From assembly GCA_902543535.1 (NCBI GenBank), contig CACBYG010000006.1, forward strand, positions 1 to 64,000: a stretch of 64,000 nucleotides of DNA, given 5' to 3'. The translations under genes and the position numbers were made by a program. The notes below the pieces were generated by a model that saw only the letters and a program-made list of their open reading frames with translations, ran no database searches and had not been told where the DNA came from. Origin of the DNA: an uncultured Pelagibacteraceae bacterium (GTDB lineage Bacteria > Pseudomonadota > Alphaproteobacteria > Pelagibacterales > Pelagibacteraceae). Shown in pieces: positions 45,906 through 55,690 of the stretch (the first letter of the stretch is position 1; each line of letters begins with the position of its first letter).

Positions 45906-47403
45906 ATTACATACTGTAAAAGTTTATCCATCAAAAATTAACTTACCAAAAAAGAAACAGCTTGCCTGGAAGATTGCAGAAATAGCTAGTGATAATGCTA
46001 AATTAAATAAGGATGCAATCGAAATGGTAATAAATAGAATTATTGATAACGCATCTGTTGCAGTTGCTTCTCTAAATAGGAGACCTGTAATATCTTCAAG
46101 AGAAATGGCATTAAAACATTCTAGAAAAAATGGGGCAACTTTGTTTGGTGTAAACTCAAAATTAAAATTTGATTGTGAGTGGGCAGCTTGGTCAAACGGT
46201 ACAGCTGTTAGAGAGCTCGATTTTCATGATACTTTTTTAGCAGCTGATTACAGTCATCCAGGTGATAATATTCCACCAATATTAGCTGTTGCACAACAAA
46301 ATAAAAAAAGTGGTTTAGACCTTTTAAAAGGAATTATTACTGCTTATGAAGTTCAAGTAAATCTAGTTAAAGGTATATGCCTTCATAAACATAAGGTAGA
46401 CCATATCGCTCACCTTGGTCCAAGTGTAGCAGCAGGATTAGGTTCAATGTTAAAACTTAATACAGAAACTATTTATCAAGCAGTTCAACAAGCTCTTCAT
46501 ACAACGATATCTACTAGACAATCTAGAAAGGGTGAAATCTCCAGTTGGAAAGCATATGCACCTGCGCATGCTGGTAAACTTGCAATTGAGGCTGTGGACA
46601 GAGTAATGAGAGGAGAAGGAGCTCCCAGTCCAATATACGAAGGTGAAGACAGTGTTATCGCAAGAATATTAGATGGAAAAAAAGCAAATTATAAAGTTCC
46701 ATTACCGAGGATAAAAGAGAGTAAAAAAGCAATATTAGAAACTTATACAAAAGAATATTCAGCTGAGTATCAATCTCAGGCACTAATTGATCTGGCAAAA
46801 AAATTAAAGACTAAAATACCAAATGTAAACTTAATTAAAAAAATTGATATATATACAAGTCATCATACTCATTATGTAATTGGAACTGGTGCGAATGATC
46901 CACAAAAAATGGACCCAAACGCAAGTCGAGAAACTCTAGACCACTCAATTATGTATATATTTGCTGTTGCATTAGAAGATGGGGATTGGCACCATGTTAA
47001 ATCTTACACTAAAGCAAGAGCAAATAAGAAAAGTACTATAAAAATTTGGAGATGCATTAAAACTTATGAAGATAAAAAATGGACTAAGAAATATCACGAT
47101 CCTAACCCAAAATATAAGTCCTTTGGTGCAAAAGTAGTGGTTACCTTGAATAACGGTAAGAAAATTACTGAAGCACTTGATAAAGCCGATGCCCACCCAT
47201 ATGGCGCAAGACCATTTAAAAGACAAAATTATATTAATAAATTTCTAACACTTACTGAAGGTATTCTTGATAAAAGAGAGAGTGACCGTTTTTTAAAAAA
47301 TGTGCAGAATTTAGAGAATTTAAAATCTGGTCAGTTAGATAATTTAAATTTAATTGTGAAAAAAAGTAAATTAAAACGAAATCTGAAAAAAGGAATTTTT
47401 TAA
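45901..47403 (+). CDS. prpD: 2-methylcitrate dehydratase
   Basis: Dehydrates 2-methylcitrate in the methylcitrate cycle for propionyl-CoA use. The 500-residue MmgE/PrpD-family protein has [26 protein letters not shown] (read in parts), [16 protein letters not shown], a [13 protein letters not shown] segment and a C-terminal [12 protein letters not shown]-like region. The start is TTG at 45901 with AAAGGAG just upstream; no ATG lies near enough. It is the first of three coupled genes (1-nt overlap with prpB). Confidence 0.93.
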   Translation: MLLHTVKVYPSKINLPKKKQLAWKIAEIASDNAKLNKDAIEMVINRIIDNASVAVASLNRRPVISSREMALKHSRKNGATLFGVNSKLKFDCEWAAWSNGTAVRELDFHDTFLAADYSHPGDNIPPILAVAQQNKKSGLDLLKGIITAYEVQVNLVKGICLHKHKVDHIAHLGPSVAAGLGSMLKLNTETIYQAVQQALHTTISTRQSRKGEISSWKAYAPAHAGKLAIEAVDRVMRGEGAPSPIYEGEDSVIARILDGKKANYKVPLPRIKESKKAILETYTKEYSAEYQSQALIDLAKKLKTKIPNVNLIKKIDIYTSHHTHYVIGTGANDPQKMDPNASRETLDHSIMYIFAVALEDGDWHHVKSYTKARANKKSTIKIWRCIKTYEDKKWTKKYHDPNPKYKSFGAKVVVTLNNGKKITEALDKADAHPYGARPFKRQNYINKFLTLTEGILDKRESDRFLKNVQNLENLKSGQLDNLNLIVKKSKLKRNLKKGIF

Positions 47404-48299
47404 TGCACTTTATTGAAAAAGAACCAGGCCAAAAAAGAATAGATTTTGATCTAAAGCTAAAAACTAACAATATTTTAAGAATACCTGGTGCATATAACCC
47501 TTTAACAGCAAAGTTAATCGAAGAAATAGGATATGATGCGGTTTACGTTTCAGGAGGGGTAATGGCAAATGATTTGGGCTTTCCTGATATAGGACTTACT
47601 ACTTTGCAGGATGTAAGCACTAGATCTTATTTGATATCAAGAGTTACAAATCTTCCAACTATTGTTGACATTGATACAGGATTTAAATCTTGTAAAGAAA
47701 CTATTGAAACATTTGAAGAGTTTGGAATTACAGGAGTTCATTTAGAAGATCAAATTGAGAGAAAAAGATGTGGTCATCTGGATAACAAAGAATTAATTTC
47801 AACTGAGGCAATGGTTAAAAAGATAAAAGAATGTGTTGCTTCTAAAAAAGATCCAAATTTTAAAATTATTGCTAGGTCAGATGCAAAAGGAGTTGAAGGT
47901 ATTGATAAAATGATTGAGAGGTGTAAAGCATATATTGACGCTGGTGCAGAAATCATTTTTCCTGAAGCGCTTCAAGATGAAAAAGATTTTGAAAAGGTAA
48001 GGAAGGAACTCAAGTGTTATTTGCTTGCAAATATGACTGAATTTGGCAAATCAAAATTATTTAATTATAAAGATTTAGAAAATATGGGATTTAACATAGT
48101 TATTTACCCAGTTACTACCCAAAGATTAGCGATGAAAAATGTCGAGGATGGATTGAGAGACATTTATGCAAGTGGACACCAGAACAACATCTTAGATAAG
48201 ATGCAAACTAGAAAAAGGCTATATGAATTGGTTGAATATGAAAAATATAACTCCTTAGATGAAAAAATTTATAACTTTAGTACGGAAGGACACGAATAA
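47403..48299 (+). CDS. prpB: 2-methylisocitrate lyase
   Basis: Splits 2-methylisocitrate into pyruvate and succinate. The 298-residue PEP-mutase/isocitrate-lyase superfamily enzyme has the substrate site YVSGGVMAND, the metal region DIDTGFK and the catalytic-Cys motif ERKRCGH. It is coupled by 1-nt overlaps to prpD and prpC. Confidence 0.95.
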   Translation: MHFIEKEPGQKRIDFDLKLKTNNILRIPGAYNPLTAKLIEEIGYDAVYVSGGVMANDLGFPDIGLTTLQDVSTRSYLISRVTNLPTIVDIDTGFKSCKETIETFEEFGITGVHLEDQIERKRCGHLDNKELISTEAMVKKIKECVASKKDPNFKIIARSDAKGVEGIDKMIERCKAYIDAGAEIIFPEALQDEKDFEKVRKELKCYLLANMTEFGKSKLFNYKDLENMGFNIVIYPVTTQRLAMKNVEDGLRDIYASGHQNNILDKMQTRKRLYELVEYEKYNSLDEKIYNFSTEGHE

Positions 48300-49423
48300 T
48301 GAGTGACGAAATCAAAAAAGGTTTATTAGGAATTGTTGTTGATGAGACTGAAGTTTCAAAAGTAATGCCTGAAATTAATTCTTTAACTTATCGAGGATAT
48401 GCAGCTCAAGACTTATGTGAATATTGCAGATTTGAAGAAGTAGCTTACTTGATTTTAAATAAAGATTTACCAAACACAATACAACTTAGAAAATTTGAAA
48501 AAGAAGAAAAAAATCACAGAGAATTGTCAAAAAATTTATATGAGATTATAAAGCATATGCCAAAAAAGTCTCATCCAATGGATGTTGCAAGAACTGCTGT
48601 AAGTGTAATGGGTTTAGAGGATAAAGAAACTCAAGATTCCTCTCATGAAGCAAATATGAGGAAAGCTTTAAGAATTTTTGCAAAAACCCCAACTGCTTTA
48701 GCTGCATTTTATAGAATTAGAAAAGGTAAGAAAATAATAAAACCTAAAAAGAATTTAACTTTTGCTGAAAATTTTTTTTATATGTGCTTTGGTAAAGTAC
48801 CTCAAAAAGAAATTGTTAAAGCTTTTGATGTTTCTTTAATACTTTATGCTGAACATAGTTTTAATGTTTCAACTTTTACAGCAAGAACTATTACAAGTAG
48901 TTTATCTGATATTCATGGAGCAATTACTGGAGCAATTGCCAGTTTGAAAGGACCATTGCATGGTGGTGCTAATGAAGAAGTTATGCACATGATGAACAAA
49001 ATTAAAAAGCCTGAAAACGCACTTAAATGGATCAATAATGCTCTAAAAAATAAAGAAGTAGTTATGGGTTTTGGACACAGAGTTTATAAATCTGGTGATT
49101 CAAGGGTTCCAACCATGAGGGAATATTTTGGAAAAGTTGCAAAACTTAAAAAAGATAAAAAATTTGAAAAAATTTATGACATTGTTGAAAGAGTTATGAT
49201 TAAAGAGAAAAATATCTACCCAAATGTTGATTATCCTACAGGACCTACGTATCATTTGATGGGATTTGATACAGATTTTTTTACACCAATATTTGTTATT
49301 TCAAGAGTAACAGGTTGGTCTGCCCATATTATGGAGCAACACGCAGCAAATAAACTTATTAGACCTTTAGCTAGCTACAAAGGTAACAAACATAGAAAAG
49401 TCCTACAATTAAATCAAAGATAA
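48299..49423 (+). CDS. prpC: 2-methylcitrate synthase
   Basis: Condenses propionyl-CoA with oxaloacetate. The 374-residue citrate-synthase-family protein has the catalytic His elements GPLHGGANEE and GFGHRVYKSGDSR and the Asp-containing TGPTYHLMGFDTDFFTP. Its short length and the prpDB partners support methylcitrate rather than citrate synthase. No prpR-like regulator or prpE is adjacent. It converges on nrdB with a 10-bp gap. Confidence 0.93.
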   Translation: MSDEIKKGLLGIVVDETEVSKVMPEINSLTYRGYAAQDLCEYCRFEEVAYLILNKDLPNTIQLRKFEKEEKNHRELSKNLYEIIKHMPKKSHPMDVARTAVSVMGLEDKETQDSSHEANMRKALRIFAKTPTALAAFYRIRKGKKIIKPKKNLTFAENFFYMCFGKVPQKEIVKAFDVSLILYAEHSFNVSTFTARTITSSLSDIHGAITGAIASLKGPLHGGANEEVMHMMNKIKKPENALKWINNALKNKEVVMGFGHRVYKSGDSRVPTMREYFGKVAKLKKDKKFEKIYDIVERVMIKEKNIYPNVDYPTGPTYHLMGFDTDFFTPIFVISRVTGWSAHIMEQHAANKLIRPLASYKGNKHRKVLQLNQR

Positions 49424-49433
49424 CTTTTAAATA

Positions 49434-50474
49434 TTAACTAAATGCTTCAACCCATGTTCCTTGGGTAGATGCTTTAGAATATTCTGTTGCACGACCTTCA
49501 AAAAAGTTCATGTGCTCTACAGCGTTAAGCATAGTGTCTAACCAGCCTAGAGGATTCTTATCAACATCATAAATTGCCTCTAAACCAAGCTGAACGAGTC
49601 TTCTATTAGCTATAAATCGAATATAATCCTTAACATCTTTTGCAGTTAAACCCTCCATTGGACCCATTTCAAAAGCTAAATCGATAAAAGCATCTTCGTG
49701 CTCAATAATTGTTCTGCAAGCTTCGTAAAGTTCTTTTTTCAGTTTTGGTGTCCATATTTCAGGGTTTTCATTAATGAATTCTTTAAAAACTCTTATCATA
49801 GAATTACAGTGAAGAGTTTCATCTCTGACAGACCAGGTAACAATTTGGCCCATACCTTTCATCTTGTTATGTCTTGGAAAGTTCAACAAGATAGCAAAAC
49901 TTGCAAATAACTGAAGCCCTTCAGTAAATGCACTAAATACTGCAACAGTTTTAGCAATATCTTCTTTTGAATTTACATTAAAGTTTTGCATGTAATCGTA
50001 TTTATCTTTCATTTCTTTATACTTCATAAAAGCAGAATATTCAGATTCAGGCATACCAATTGTATCTAAAAGATGTGAGTAAGCAGCAACATGAACTGTT
50101 TCCATTGACGCAAAAGCAGTCATCATCATTAAAACTTCAGTTGGTTTAAAAACTGTTGTGTAATGTCTTAAGTAACAATTGTTTACTTCAACATCGGCTT
50201 GAGTAAAAAATCTAAAAATTTGTGTTAATAAATTTTTTTCTGATTGAGATAAATTTTTTTGCCAATCTCTTACGTCATCACCTAGTGGGACTTCTTCAGG
50301 TAACCAATGAATTCTTTGTTGAGTTAACCATGCATCATAACACCATGGATATCTAAAAGGTTTATAAACTGGGTTCTCTACTAACAATCCCATTTTTTTT
50401 GGTTGAATAATTTCTTTTTTTTCAGATTGAATAACTACTGTATTGATTTTTTCAGCTACTGACATGATAGACAC
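49434..50474 (-). CDS. nrdB: Ribonucleotide reductase class Ia beta subunit
   Basis: Radical-generating subunit. The 346-residue protein carries the di-iron ligands in ADVEVNNCYLRHY, METVHVAAY and ETLHCNS. The ExxHxxxY spacing supplies the radical Tyr, so a class Ia tyrosyl-radical enzyme is expected rather than the Tyr-less Ic type. It overlaps nrdA by 19 nt, an unusually deep overlap, suggesting tight stoichiometric coupling. Confidence 0.95.
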   Translation of the reverse strand: MSIMSVAEKINTVVIQSEKKEIIQPKKMGLLVENPVYKPFRYPWCYDAWLTQQRIHWLPEEVPLGDDVRDWQKNLSQSEKNLLTQIFRFFTQADVEVNNCYLRHYTTVFKPTEVLMMMTAFASMETVHVAAYSHLLDTIGMPESEYSAFMKYKEMKDKYDYMQNFNVNSKEDIAKTVAVFSAFTEGLQLFASFAILLNFPRHNKMKGMGQIVTWSVRDETLHCNSMIRVFKEFINENPEIWTPKLKKELYEACRTIIEHEDAFIDLAFEMGPMEGLTAKDVKDYIRFIANRRLVQLGLEAIYDVDKNPLGWLDTMLNAVEHMNFFEGRATEYSKASTQGTWVEAFS

Positions 50475-52393
50475 TCCTCGTATTCTGTTTCTTCAGTTTT
50501 GGTTGATTTATTTTTATAAACGTTAGCCATAATATCTGTTGATTTTGCATCATTAATATTTTCAGCTCTTTGAATTGATTTTGATCTACAATAATAAAGG
50601 CTCTTTAAACCTTTTTTCCAAGCATCAAAATGAATTTTATGAAGTTCTTTTTTATGAACGTCAGCAGGTAAGAATAAATTTACTGATTGCGCTTGAGATA
50701 TAAATGGGGTTCTGTCGCCACTTAACTCAATAATCCAGTTTTGGTTTAGCTCAAATGCTGTTTTAAAAACATCTTTCTCTAGATCTGTTAGAAAATCTAA
50801 ATGTGATATAGAGCCTTGATTTGTTGTAATACTCGACCAAGTTTCATCATCATTTTTGCCGTGACTTTCTAAGATTTCCTCTAAATATCTATTCTTGACA
50901 TTAAATGAACCTGACAAAGTTTTGTGAGTGTAACTATTAGCAGCAATGGGCTCTACCCCCGGAGATGCTCCACCACAAATAATAGAAATTGAAGCTGTCG
51001 GCGCAATTGCAGTTTTGTTTGAGAATCTTTCTTGATAACCATACTCTGCAGCATCAGGACACGCACCTCTCTCTTCTGCTAAATCCTTAGAAGCCTGGTT
51101 TACTTTTGCATCTATGTCTTTAAATATTTTTTTATTCCAAGACTTAGCCATTACAGATTCTAAGGGGATTCTATTTTTTTGTAGAAATGAATGAAAACCC
51201 ATTACACCTAATCCAACACTTCGCTCTCTTTCGGCTGAATACTTTGCATCTTTAAATTGATCTGGGGCTTTATTTATGAAATCAGATAAAACATTGTCTA
51301 AGAATCTCATAACATCATTAATCATGTTTGGATCATCTTTCCATTCATCATATTTCTCTAAATTTAAAGAAGACAAACAGCAAACTGCTGTTCTATCTCT
51401 GCCATCTTTGTCTATTCCTGTTGGTAAAGTAATTTCACTACACAAGTTAGAAGTTTTAACAGTAAGATTGGCTAATTTATGATGTTGTGGGATTTGTCTG
51501 TTAACGGTATCAATATAAATTATATACGGTTCACCAGTTTCTATTCTTGCAGTTAATAATCTTATCCATAAATTTCTTGCAGAAATAGTTTGTTGTACTG
51601 TTCCATCAGCGGGACTTTTTAATGCCCATTGCTCATCAGTTTCTACAGCTCTCATGAATGCGTCTGAAACTAAAACACCATGATGTAAATTTAATGCTTT
51701 TCTGTTTGGGTCACCGCCTGTTGGTCTTCTCATTTCTATAAACTCTTCTATTTCCGGATGATCAACTGGAAGATAACACGCTGCAGAGCCTCTTCTTAAA
51801 GAACCTTGGCTAATTGCCATAGTTAAAGAGTCCATAACTTTAATAAATGGAATTATTCCTGAAGTCTTTCCAACTTTACCAATTTTTTCACCAATAGATC
51901 TTAGATTGCCCCAATAACTTCCAATACCACCACCTTTAGCTGCAAGCCAAACATTTTCACTCCACAAATCTAAAATACCACCTAAGCTATCTGATGCTTC
52001 ATTTAAAAAACAAGAAATAGGCAATCCCCTTTTGGTACCTCCGTTTGATAAAACAGGTGTTGCTGGCATAAACCAAAGGTTACTTATATAATTATAAATT
52101 CTTTGTGCATGAAGATTGTCATCAGCATACGAGCTTGCAACTCTAGCAAATAAATCTTGGAAAGATTCGTTATGTCCAAGATATCTATCTTTTAAGGTCG
52201 CTTTACCAAAGTCCGTCAAGTTTGCATCTTTCGAACGGTCAATCTTAATAATGATACCTTTGTCATTTTGAAATAGTTCTGTTTCGTTATTTAGTGAGAA
52301 AAGGTCAGGTCTTTTATCTTTTGAAACCTCATTAACTTGAGGGCTATATTCAGAGACAGCTTTCTTTAGGGCCTGCGATAAAATTTTGTTCAT
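50456..52393 (-). CDS. nrdA: Ribonucleotide reductase class Ia alpha subunit
   Basis: Catalytic subunit converting ribonucleoside diphosphates to deoxy forms. The 645-residue protein has the thiyl-radical Cys in SNLCSEITLP, the redox Cys in AVCCLSSLN and the C-terminal shuttle pair Cys641 and Cys644 (EECLSCQ). At 645 residues it is shorter than many NrdA proteins of about 750, and the N-terminal ATP-cone domain seems to be missing, so dATP overall-activity control may be absent. It heads the nrdAB operon. Confidence 0.95.
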   Translation of the reverse strand: MNKILSQALKKAVSEYSPQVNEVSKDKRPDLFSLNNETELFQNDKGIIIKIDRSKDANLTDFGKATLKDRYLGHNESFQDLFARVASSYADDNLHAQRIYNYISNLWFMPATPVLSNGGTKRGLPISCFLNEASDSLGGILDLWSENVWLAAKGGGIGSYWGNLRSIGEKIGKVGKTSGIIPFIKVMDSLTMAISQGSLRRGSAACYLPVDHPEIEEFIEMRRPTGGDPNRKALNLHHGVLVSDAFMRAVETDEQWALKSPADGTVQQTISARNLWIRLLTARIETGEPYIIYIDTVNRQIPQHHKLANLTVKTSNLCSEITLPTGIDKDGRDRTAVCCLSSLNLEKYDEWKDDPNMINDVMRFLDNVLSDFINKAPDQFKDAKYSAERERSVGLGVMGFHSFLQKNRIPLESVMAKSWNKKIFKDIDAKVNQASKDLAEERGACPDAAEYGYQERFSNKTAIAPTASISIICGGASPGVEPIAANSYTHKTLSGSFNVKNRYLEEILESHGKNDDETWSSITTNQGSISHLDFLTDLEKDVFKTAFELNQNWIIELSGDRTPFISQAQSVNLFLPADVHKKELHKIHFDAWKKGLKSLYYCRSKSIQRAENINDAKSTDIMANVYKNKSTKTEETEYEECLSCQ

Positions 52394-52425
52394 AACTTTT
52401 ATTATATTTACTTAATTATACGAAA

Positions 52426-52471
52426 ACAACTACATGTTGTAGGCGTTTAGTGTTAATATACTATATAAACA
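52426..52471. promoter_or_regulatory. Palindrome-bearing region upstream of nrdA
   Basis: ACAACTACATGTTGT at 52426-52440, 33 bp before the nrdA start, is nearly palindromic (ACAAC...GTTGT, with CTACA...TGTAG inside), and an AT-rich tract TTAATATACTATATAAAC follows at 52453-52470. NrdR boxes are 16-bp palindromes in such positions, usually in pairs. The match to that consensus is poor, so the regulator is unidentified. Confidence 0.35.
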
Positions 52472-52572
52472 GTAAATCAACAGAACATTTATAGAACATA
52501 CCCGATTATTTATCAATAAAAAAAATTAAAAAATTACAGGTAATTAACATAAAAGAGATAAGAAATTAACAA

Positions 52573-54027
52573 ATGACACAAAATATTAAAATTGATCCCT
52601 ATGGTTTTAGAGAATATGACGCGCGATGGTTGTACGAAGAAAGCATAAATAAAGCAGGAATAGAGAATCTTGGAAAAGGTTTAGGAACACAGATAATTAA
52701 TCATACCAAAAAAAATAATCCTACAGTTATAGTTGGTCATGACTATCGTTCTTATAGCAAGGAAATAAAAACAGCTCTTAAAAAAGGATTGCTATCAACT
52801 GGGTGTAATGTTGAAGATGTTGGATTATCATTATCACCAATGGTTTATTTTGCTCAGTTTCGTTTGAATTCTGATGCAGTTGCAATGGTAACTGCAAGTC
52901 ATAATGAGAATGGATGGACTGGAGTTAAGATGGGTATCAAAAAAGGATTAACTCATGCGCCAGAAGAAATGAAGGAACTAAAAGAAATAACTTTAAATCA
53001 AAAATTTAAATCAGGTCGAGGAAAAGAAAAACAAATTGAAAATTTTCAACAAGTTTATAAAGAAGATTTAATCAAAAATAATAAAATTAAAAAAAAAATA
53101 AAAGCAGTTGTTGCATGTGGAAATGGAACTGCCGGTATATTTGCACCAGATATTTTAAGAGGTATCGGTTGTGAAGTAATCGAACTAGATTGCAATCTAG
53201 ACTGGACATTTCCAAAGTATAATCCTAATCCTGAAGATTTAGAGATGCTTCATGAGATAGCAAAGTCAGTAAAAGAAAATAATGCAGATATAGGTTTTGG
53301 TTTCGATGGTGATGGTGACAGAGTTGGAGTAATTGATAATAAGGGTAATGAAATATTCTCAGATAAAATTGGTTTATTAATTGCTAGAAATTTATCTACA
53401 AAACATCAGAATTCTAAATTTGTAGTGGATGTTAAATCTACAGGTTTATACTCAAAAGATAAAGTATTAGTTAAAAATAATTGCGATACAATTTATTGGA
53501 AAACAGGTCATTCACACATTAAAAGAAAAGTTAATACAGAAAAAGCTTTAGCTGGCTTTGAAAAAAGTGGACACTTCTTTTTTAATCAGCCATTAGGATA
53601 CGGATATGATGATGGTATTAATTCTGCAATTCAAGTCTGTCATTTAATAAATAATCAAAATAAAAAAATGAGTGAAATTATTGAGGAATTACCTACCACC
53701 TATCAATCACCTACTATGGCTCCTTTTTGTAAAGATGAAGAAAAATATCAAGTAGTTGAAGAATTAGTGAAACAGGTCGAGAAAATTAAAAATAATAAAA
53801 TAAAAATTGATAATCAAATCATTACAGAGATTTTAACAGTTAATGGAATTAGATTTTCTTTTGAGGATGGTTCGTGGGGTTTAATCAGGGCATCTTCAAA
53901 TAAACCATCTTTAGTTGTTGTTATTGAAAGCCCTACATCAGATAAAAGAAAGAAAGTAATCTTCGATTTTATTGATGATTTGCTTCAAAAAACTGGAAAA
54001 ATTGGTGATTATGACCAAAAAATCTAG
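52573..54027 (+). CDS. Phosphomannomutase/phosphoglucomutase
   Basis: Interconverts hexose 1- and 6-phosphates to supply nucleotide sugars. In 484 residues it has the phosphoserine loop TASHNENGWTG (Ser109), the metal loop GFDGDGDRVG and the sugar-binding GFEKSGHFFF. The family includes AlgC/ManB types with dual specificity. It is transcribed alone, divergent from nrdA, with a terminator-like hairpin downstream. Confidence 0.9.
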   Translation: MTQNIKIDPYGFREYDARWLYEESINKAGIENLGKGLGTQIINHTKKNNPTVIVGHDYRSYSKEIKTALKKGLLSTGCNVEDVGLSLSPMVYFAQFRLNSDAVAMVTASHNENGWTGVKMGIKKGLTHAPEEMKELKEITLNQKFKSGRGKEKQIENFQQVYKEDLIKNNKIKKKIKAVVACGNGTAGIFAPDILRGIGCEVIELDCNLDWTFPKYNPNPEDLEMLHEIAKSVKENNADIGFGFDGDGDRVGVIDNKGNEIFSDKIGLLIARNLSTKHQNSKFVVDVKSTGLYSKDKVLVKNNCDTIYWKTGHSHIKRKVNTEKALAGFEKSGHFFFNQPLGYGYDDGINSAIQVCHLINNQNKKMSEIIEELPTTYQSPTMAPFCKDEEKYQVVEELVKQVEKIKNNKIKIDNQIITEILTVNGIRFSFEDGSWGLIRASSNKPSLVVVIESPTSDKRKKVIFDFIDDLLQKTGKIGDYDQKI

Positions 54028-54099
54028 AGGTTAATAAACATTATTTTCAACTATTAAGTGTTCATAAAATTTTAAAGAATCATTTAACTTTAGTGGTGT

Positions 54100-54137
54100 G
54101 AGGTGATGGAGGGAGACTGAAATCACCTCTTTTTTTT
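54100..54137 (+). terminator. Intrinsic terminator after the hexomutase gene
   Basis: GAGGTGAT (54100-54107) pairs with ATCACCTC (54122-54129) and is followed by eight T. The loop is large (14 nt, purine-rich GGAGGGAGACTGAA). It ends the hexomutase transcript, about 40 bp before the DUF2061 gene; the roughly 70 bp between the hexomutase stop and the stem has no gene. Confidence 0.75.
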
Positions 54138-54177
54138 GTAAGATTTATATAATCTAATTTTCCTATATATCTAAGCA

Positions 54178-54378
54178 ATGGCGGATAAAAAAATAAGATC
54201 AGTTGCAAAAACTTTTTCTTGGAGGCTTTTTATTTTTATTTATTGGGTAGTATTTGGCTATATTTATACTGGTACTTTTGTAGGAGCTGGAATATTAGGA
54301 GTTGGATCAATTATTCCACTTTTTTTCTATTACTTCCACGAAAGAATTTGGAATAAAGTTAAATGGGGAACCAATTAA
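54178..54378 (+). CDS. DUF2061 small membrane protein
   Basis: A 66-residue protein matching DUF2061: basic N terminus, KTFSWRLFIF, two hydrophobic helices (about 15-32 and 36-52) and the conserved HERIWNKVKWG ending. The function of the family is unknown; some members sit beside sulfate-assimilation or folate genes. Its stop overlaps the convergent malonyl-CoA decarboxylase stop by 4 nt. Confidence 0.85.
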   Translation: MADKKIRSVAKTFSWRLFIFIYWVVFGYIYTGTFVGAGILGVGSIIPLFFYYFHERIWNKVKWGTN

Positions 54379-55688
54379 ATAAACTTTTTAAGTTTATCTG
54401 AGATTATTACTTTTTTGTTGTTAATATAATCTTCGTGATTTTTTTCGATATTCTTAAGTTCATATAAGTAATTTACCATAACACCAAATGATCTATTAAA
54501 ACCAACTTCAGAAACATTTGCATTTATATTAATATCCTCAATAATTGCTCCATTTCCTAAATGAAATCTTGTTACATCATTAATAGGTAATTGCTTATGA
54601 TTTTTTTCATTTATCAAATAATGAGCAACTAATTTTAAAATAGCATCCTTATTAGAAACAATTCTTGTATCACCAATTTTTAAATCTGAAGCTTTTAAGA
54701 AAGATATATTTTCAAGTGGAATATTTCCTAGAATATTTTTTATTTTATTGTCCTCTAAATATGAGAACCAATCTCTAAAACCTGGAATAGGTGACAGAGT
54801 TCCAAATTTTTTAATATTAGGTAATTCTTCTTGAATTTCATAAACAACTCTTTTTATTAAAAAGTTACCCAAAGTCACTCTCGATAAACCATCTTGACAA
54901 TTACTAATTGAATAAAAAGTTGCAGTATCAAGATTTTTCCCTGCAACTGAATGCGGTTTTGTTATTTCTTGAATGGATTTACTTAAACCATTAGTAAGTG
55001 CTACTTCAACAAATATTATTGGTTCGTCCTCTAGTGCTGGATGAAAGTAAGAAAAAAATCTTCTGTCATCACCTAGTCTTCTTTTGAGTTCATCCATATC
55101 TTTAATTTCATGAACTCTTTCATATTTCATAATTTTTTCTAAAACAGCTGCTTTAGTATCCCAAGTAATTTTAGCTAATCTTAAAAATCCAGGATTAAAC
55201 CAAGATTTAAATAATTCTCGTAAATCATCATCTAACGGCTTTAATTCTGGATTTTCTTTTAATACTTTTAATAAATCTTCTCTTAATGAAACTATGGTAG
55301 AAATACCATTTGGGGCCATATTCATCCTTCTAAATAATTCTCTTCTCTTTCCTTCAGATACAATAAATAGTTTAAATAAATTTTTGTCATTCTGAGTTTT
55401 TTGATAAGTTTCTATGGCTTCTGAAACTTTGGTGTGACTTGGTTTAAATTTCTCGTTAATTTTTTTAAAGAAAGCTAGTTTGTTCTCAGAAGTAAGACTT
55501 TGATAAAGATCTGTCACATCCCTAGCAACAGTAATTCCAAAAGCTGCACCTTTATTAGAAATTAAGTCATCACATAATGACAATATTGTATCTAAATCAT
55601 TTCTTTTAAGCTCTTTTTTCTTAAATAATTTTTGACCAACATCGGCGATAGATGAAATTATATCTTTTAATTTAAAAATGTTTTTCAT
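54375..55688 (-). CDS. Malonyl-CoA decarboxylase
   Basis: Converts malonyl-CoA to acetyl-CoA and CO2. The 437-residue protein has the helical N-terminal domain and the GNAT-like catalytic domain with FHPALEDEPIIFVEVAL, FYSISNCQDGL, TLSPIPGFRDWF and the catalytic His in RFHLGNGA. It is 2 nt from the TauE/SafE gene and the last gene of a minus-strand run that includes DusA and a TRAP transporter. Family identity is secure. Whether it handles imported malonate or spills of fatty-acid synthesis is not known. Confidence 0.92.
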   Translation of the reverse strand: MKNIFKLKDIISSIADVGQKLFKKKELKRNDLDTILSLCDDLISNKGAAFGITVARDVTDLYQSLTSENKLAFFKKINEKFKPSHTKVSEAIETYQKTQNDKNLFKLFIVSEGKRRELFRRMNMAPNGISTIVSLREDLLKVLKENPELKPLDDDLRELFKSWFNPGFLRLAKITWDTKAAVLEKIMKYERVHEIKDMDELKRRLGDDRRFFSYFHPALEDEPIIFVEVALTNGLSKSIQEITKPHSVAGKNLDTATFYSISNCQDGLSRVTLGNFLIKRVVYEIQEELPNIKKFGTLSPIPGFRDWFSYLEDNKIKNILGNIPLENISFLKASDLKIGDTRIVSNKDAILKLVAHYLINEKNHKQLPINDVTRFHLGNGAIIEDININANVSEVGFNRSFGVMVNYLYELKNIEKNHEDYINNKKVIISDKLKKFI

Positions 55689-55690
55689 AA

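Noticed and set aside
54100-54137. Small regulatory RNA with a purine-rich loop
   Set aside because: Stem plus T run right after the hexomutase gene is explained by a terminator; no separate promoter is evident.
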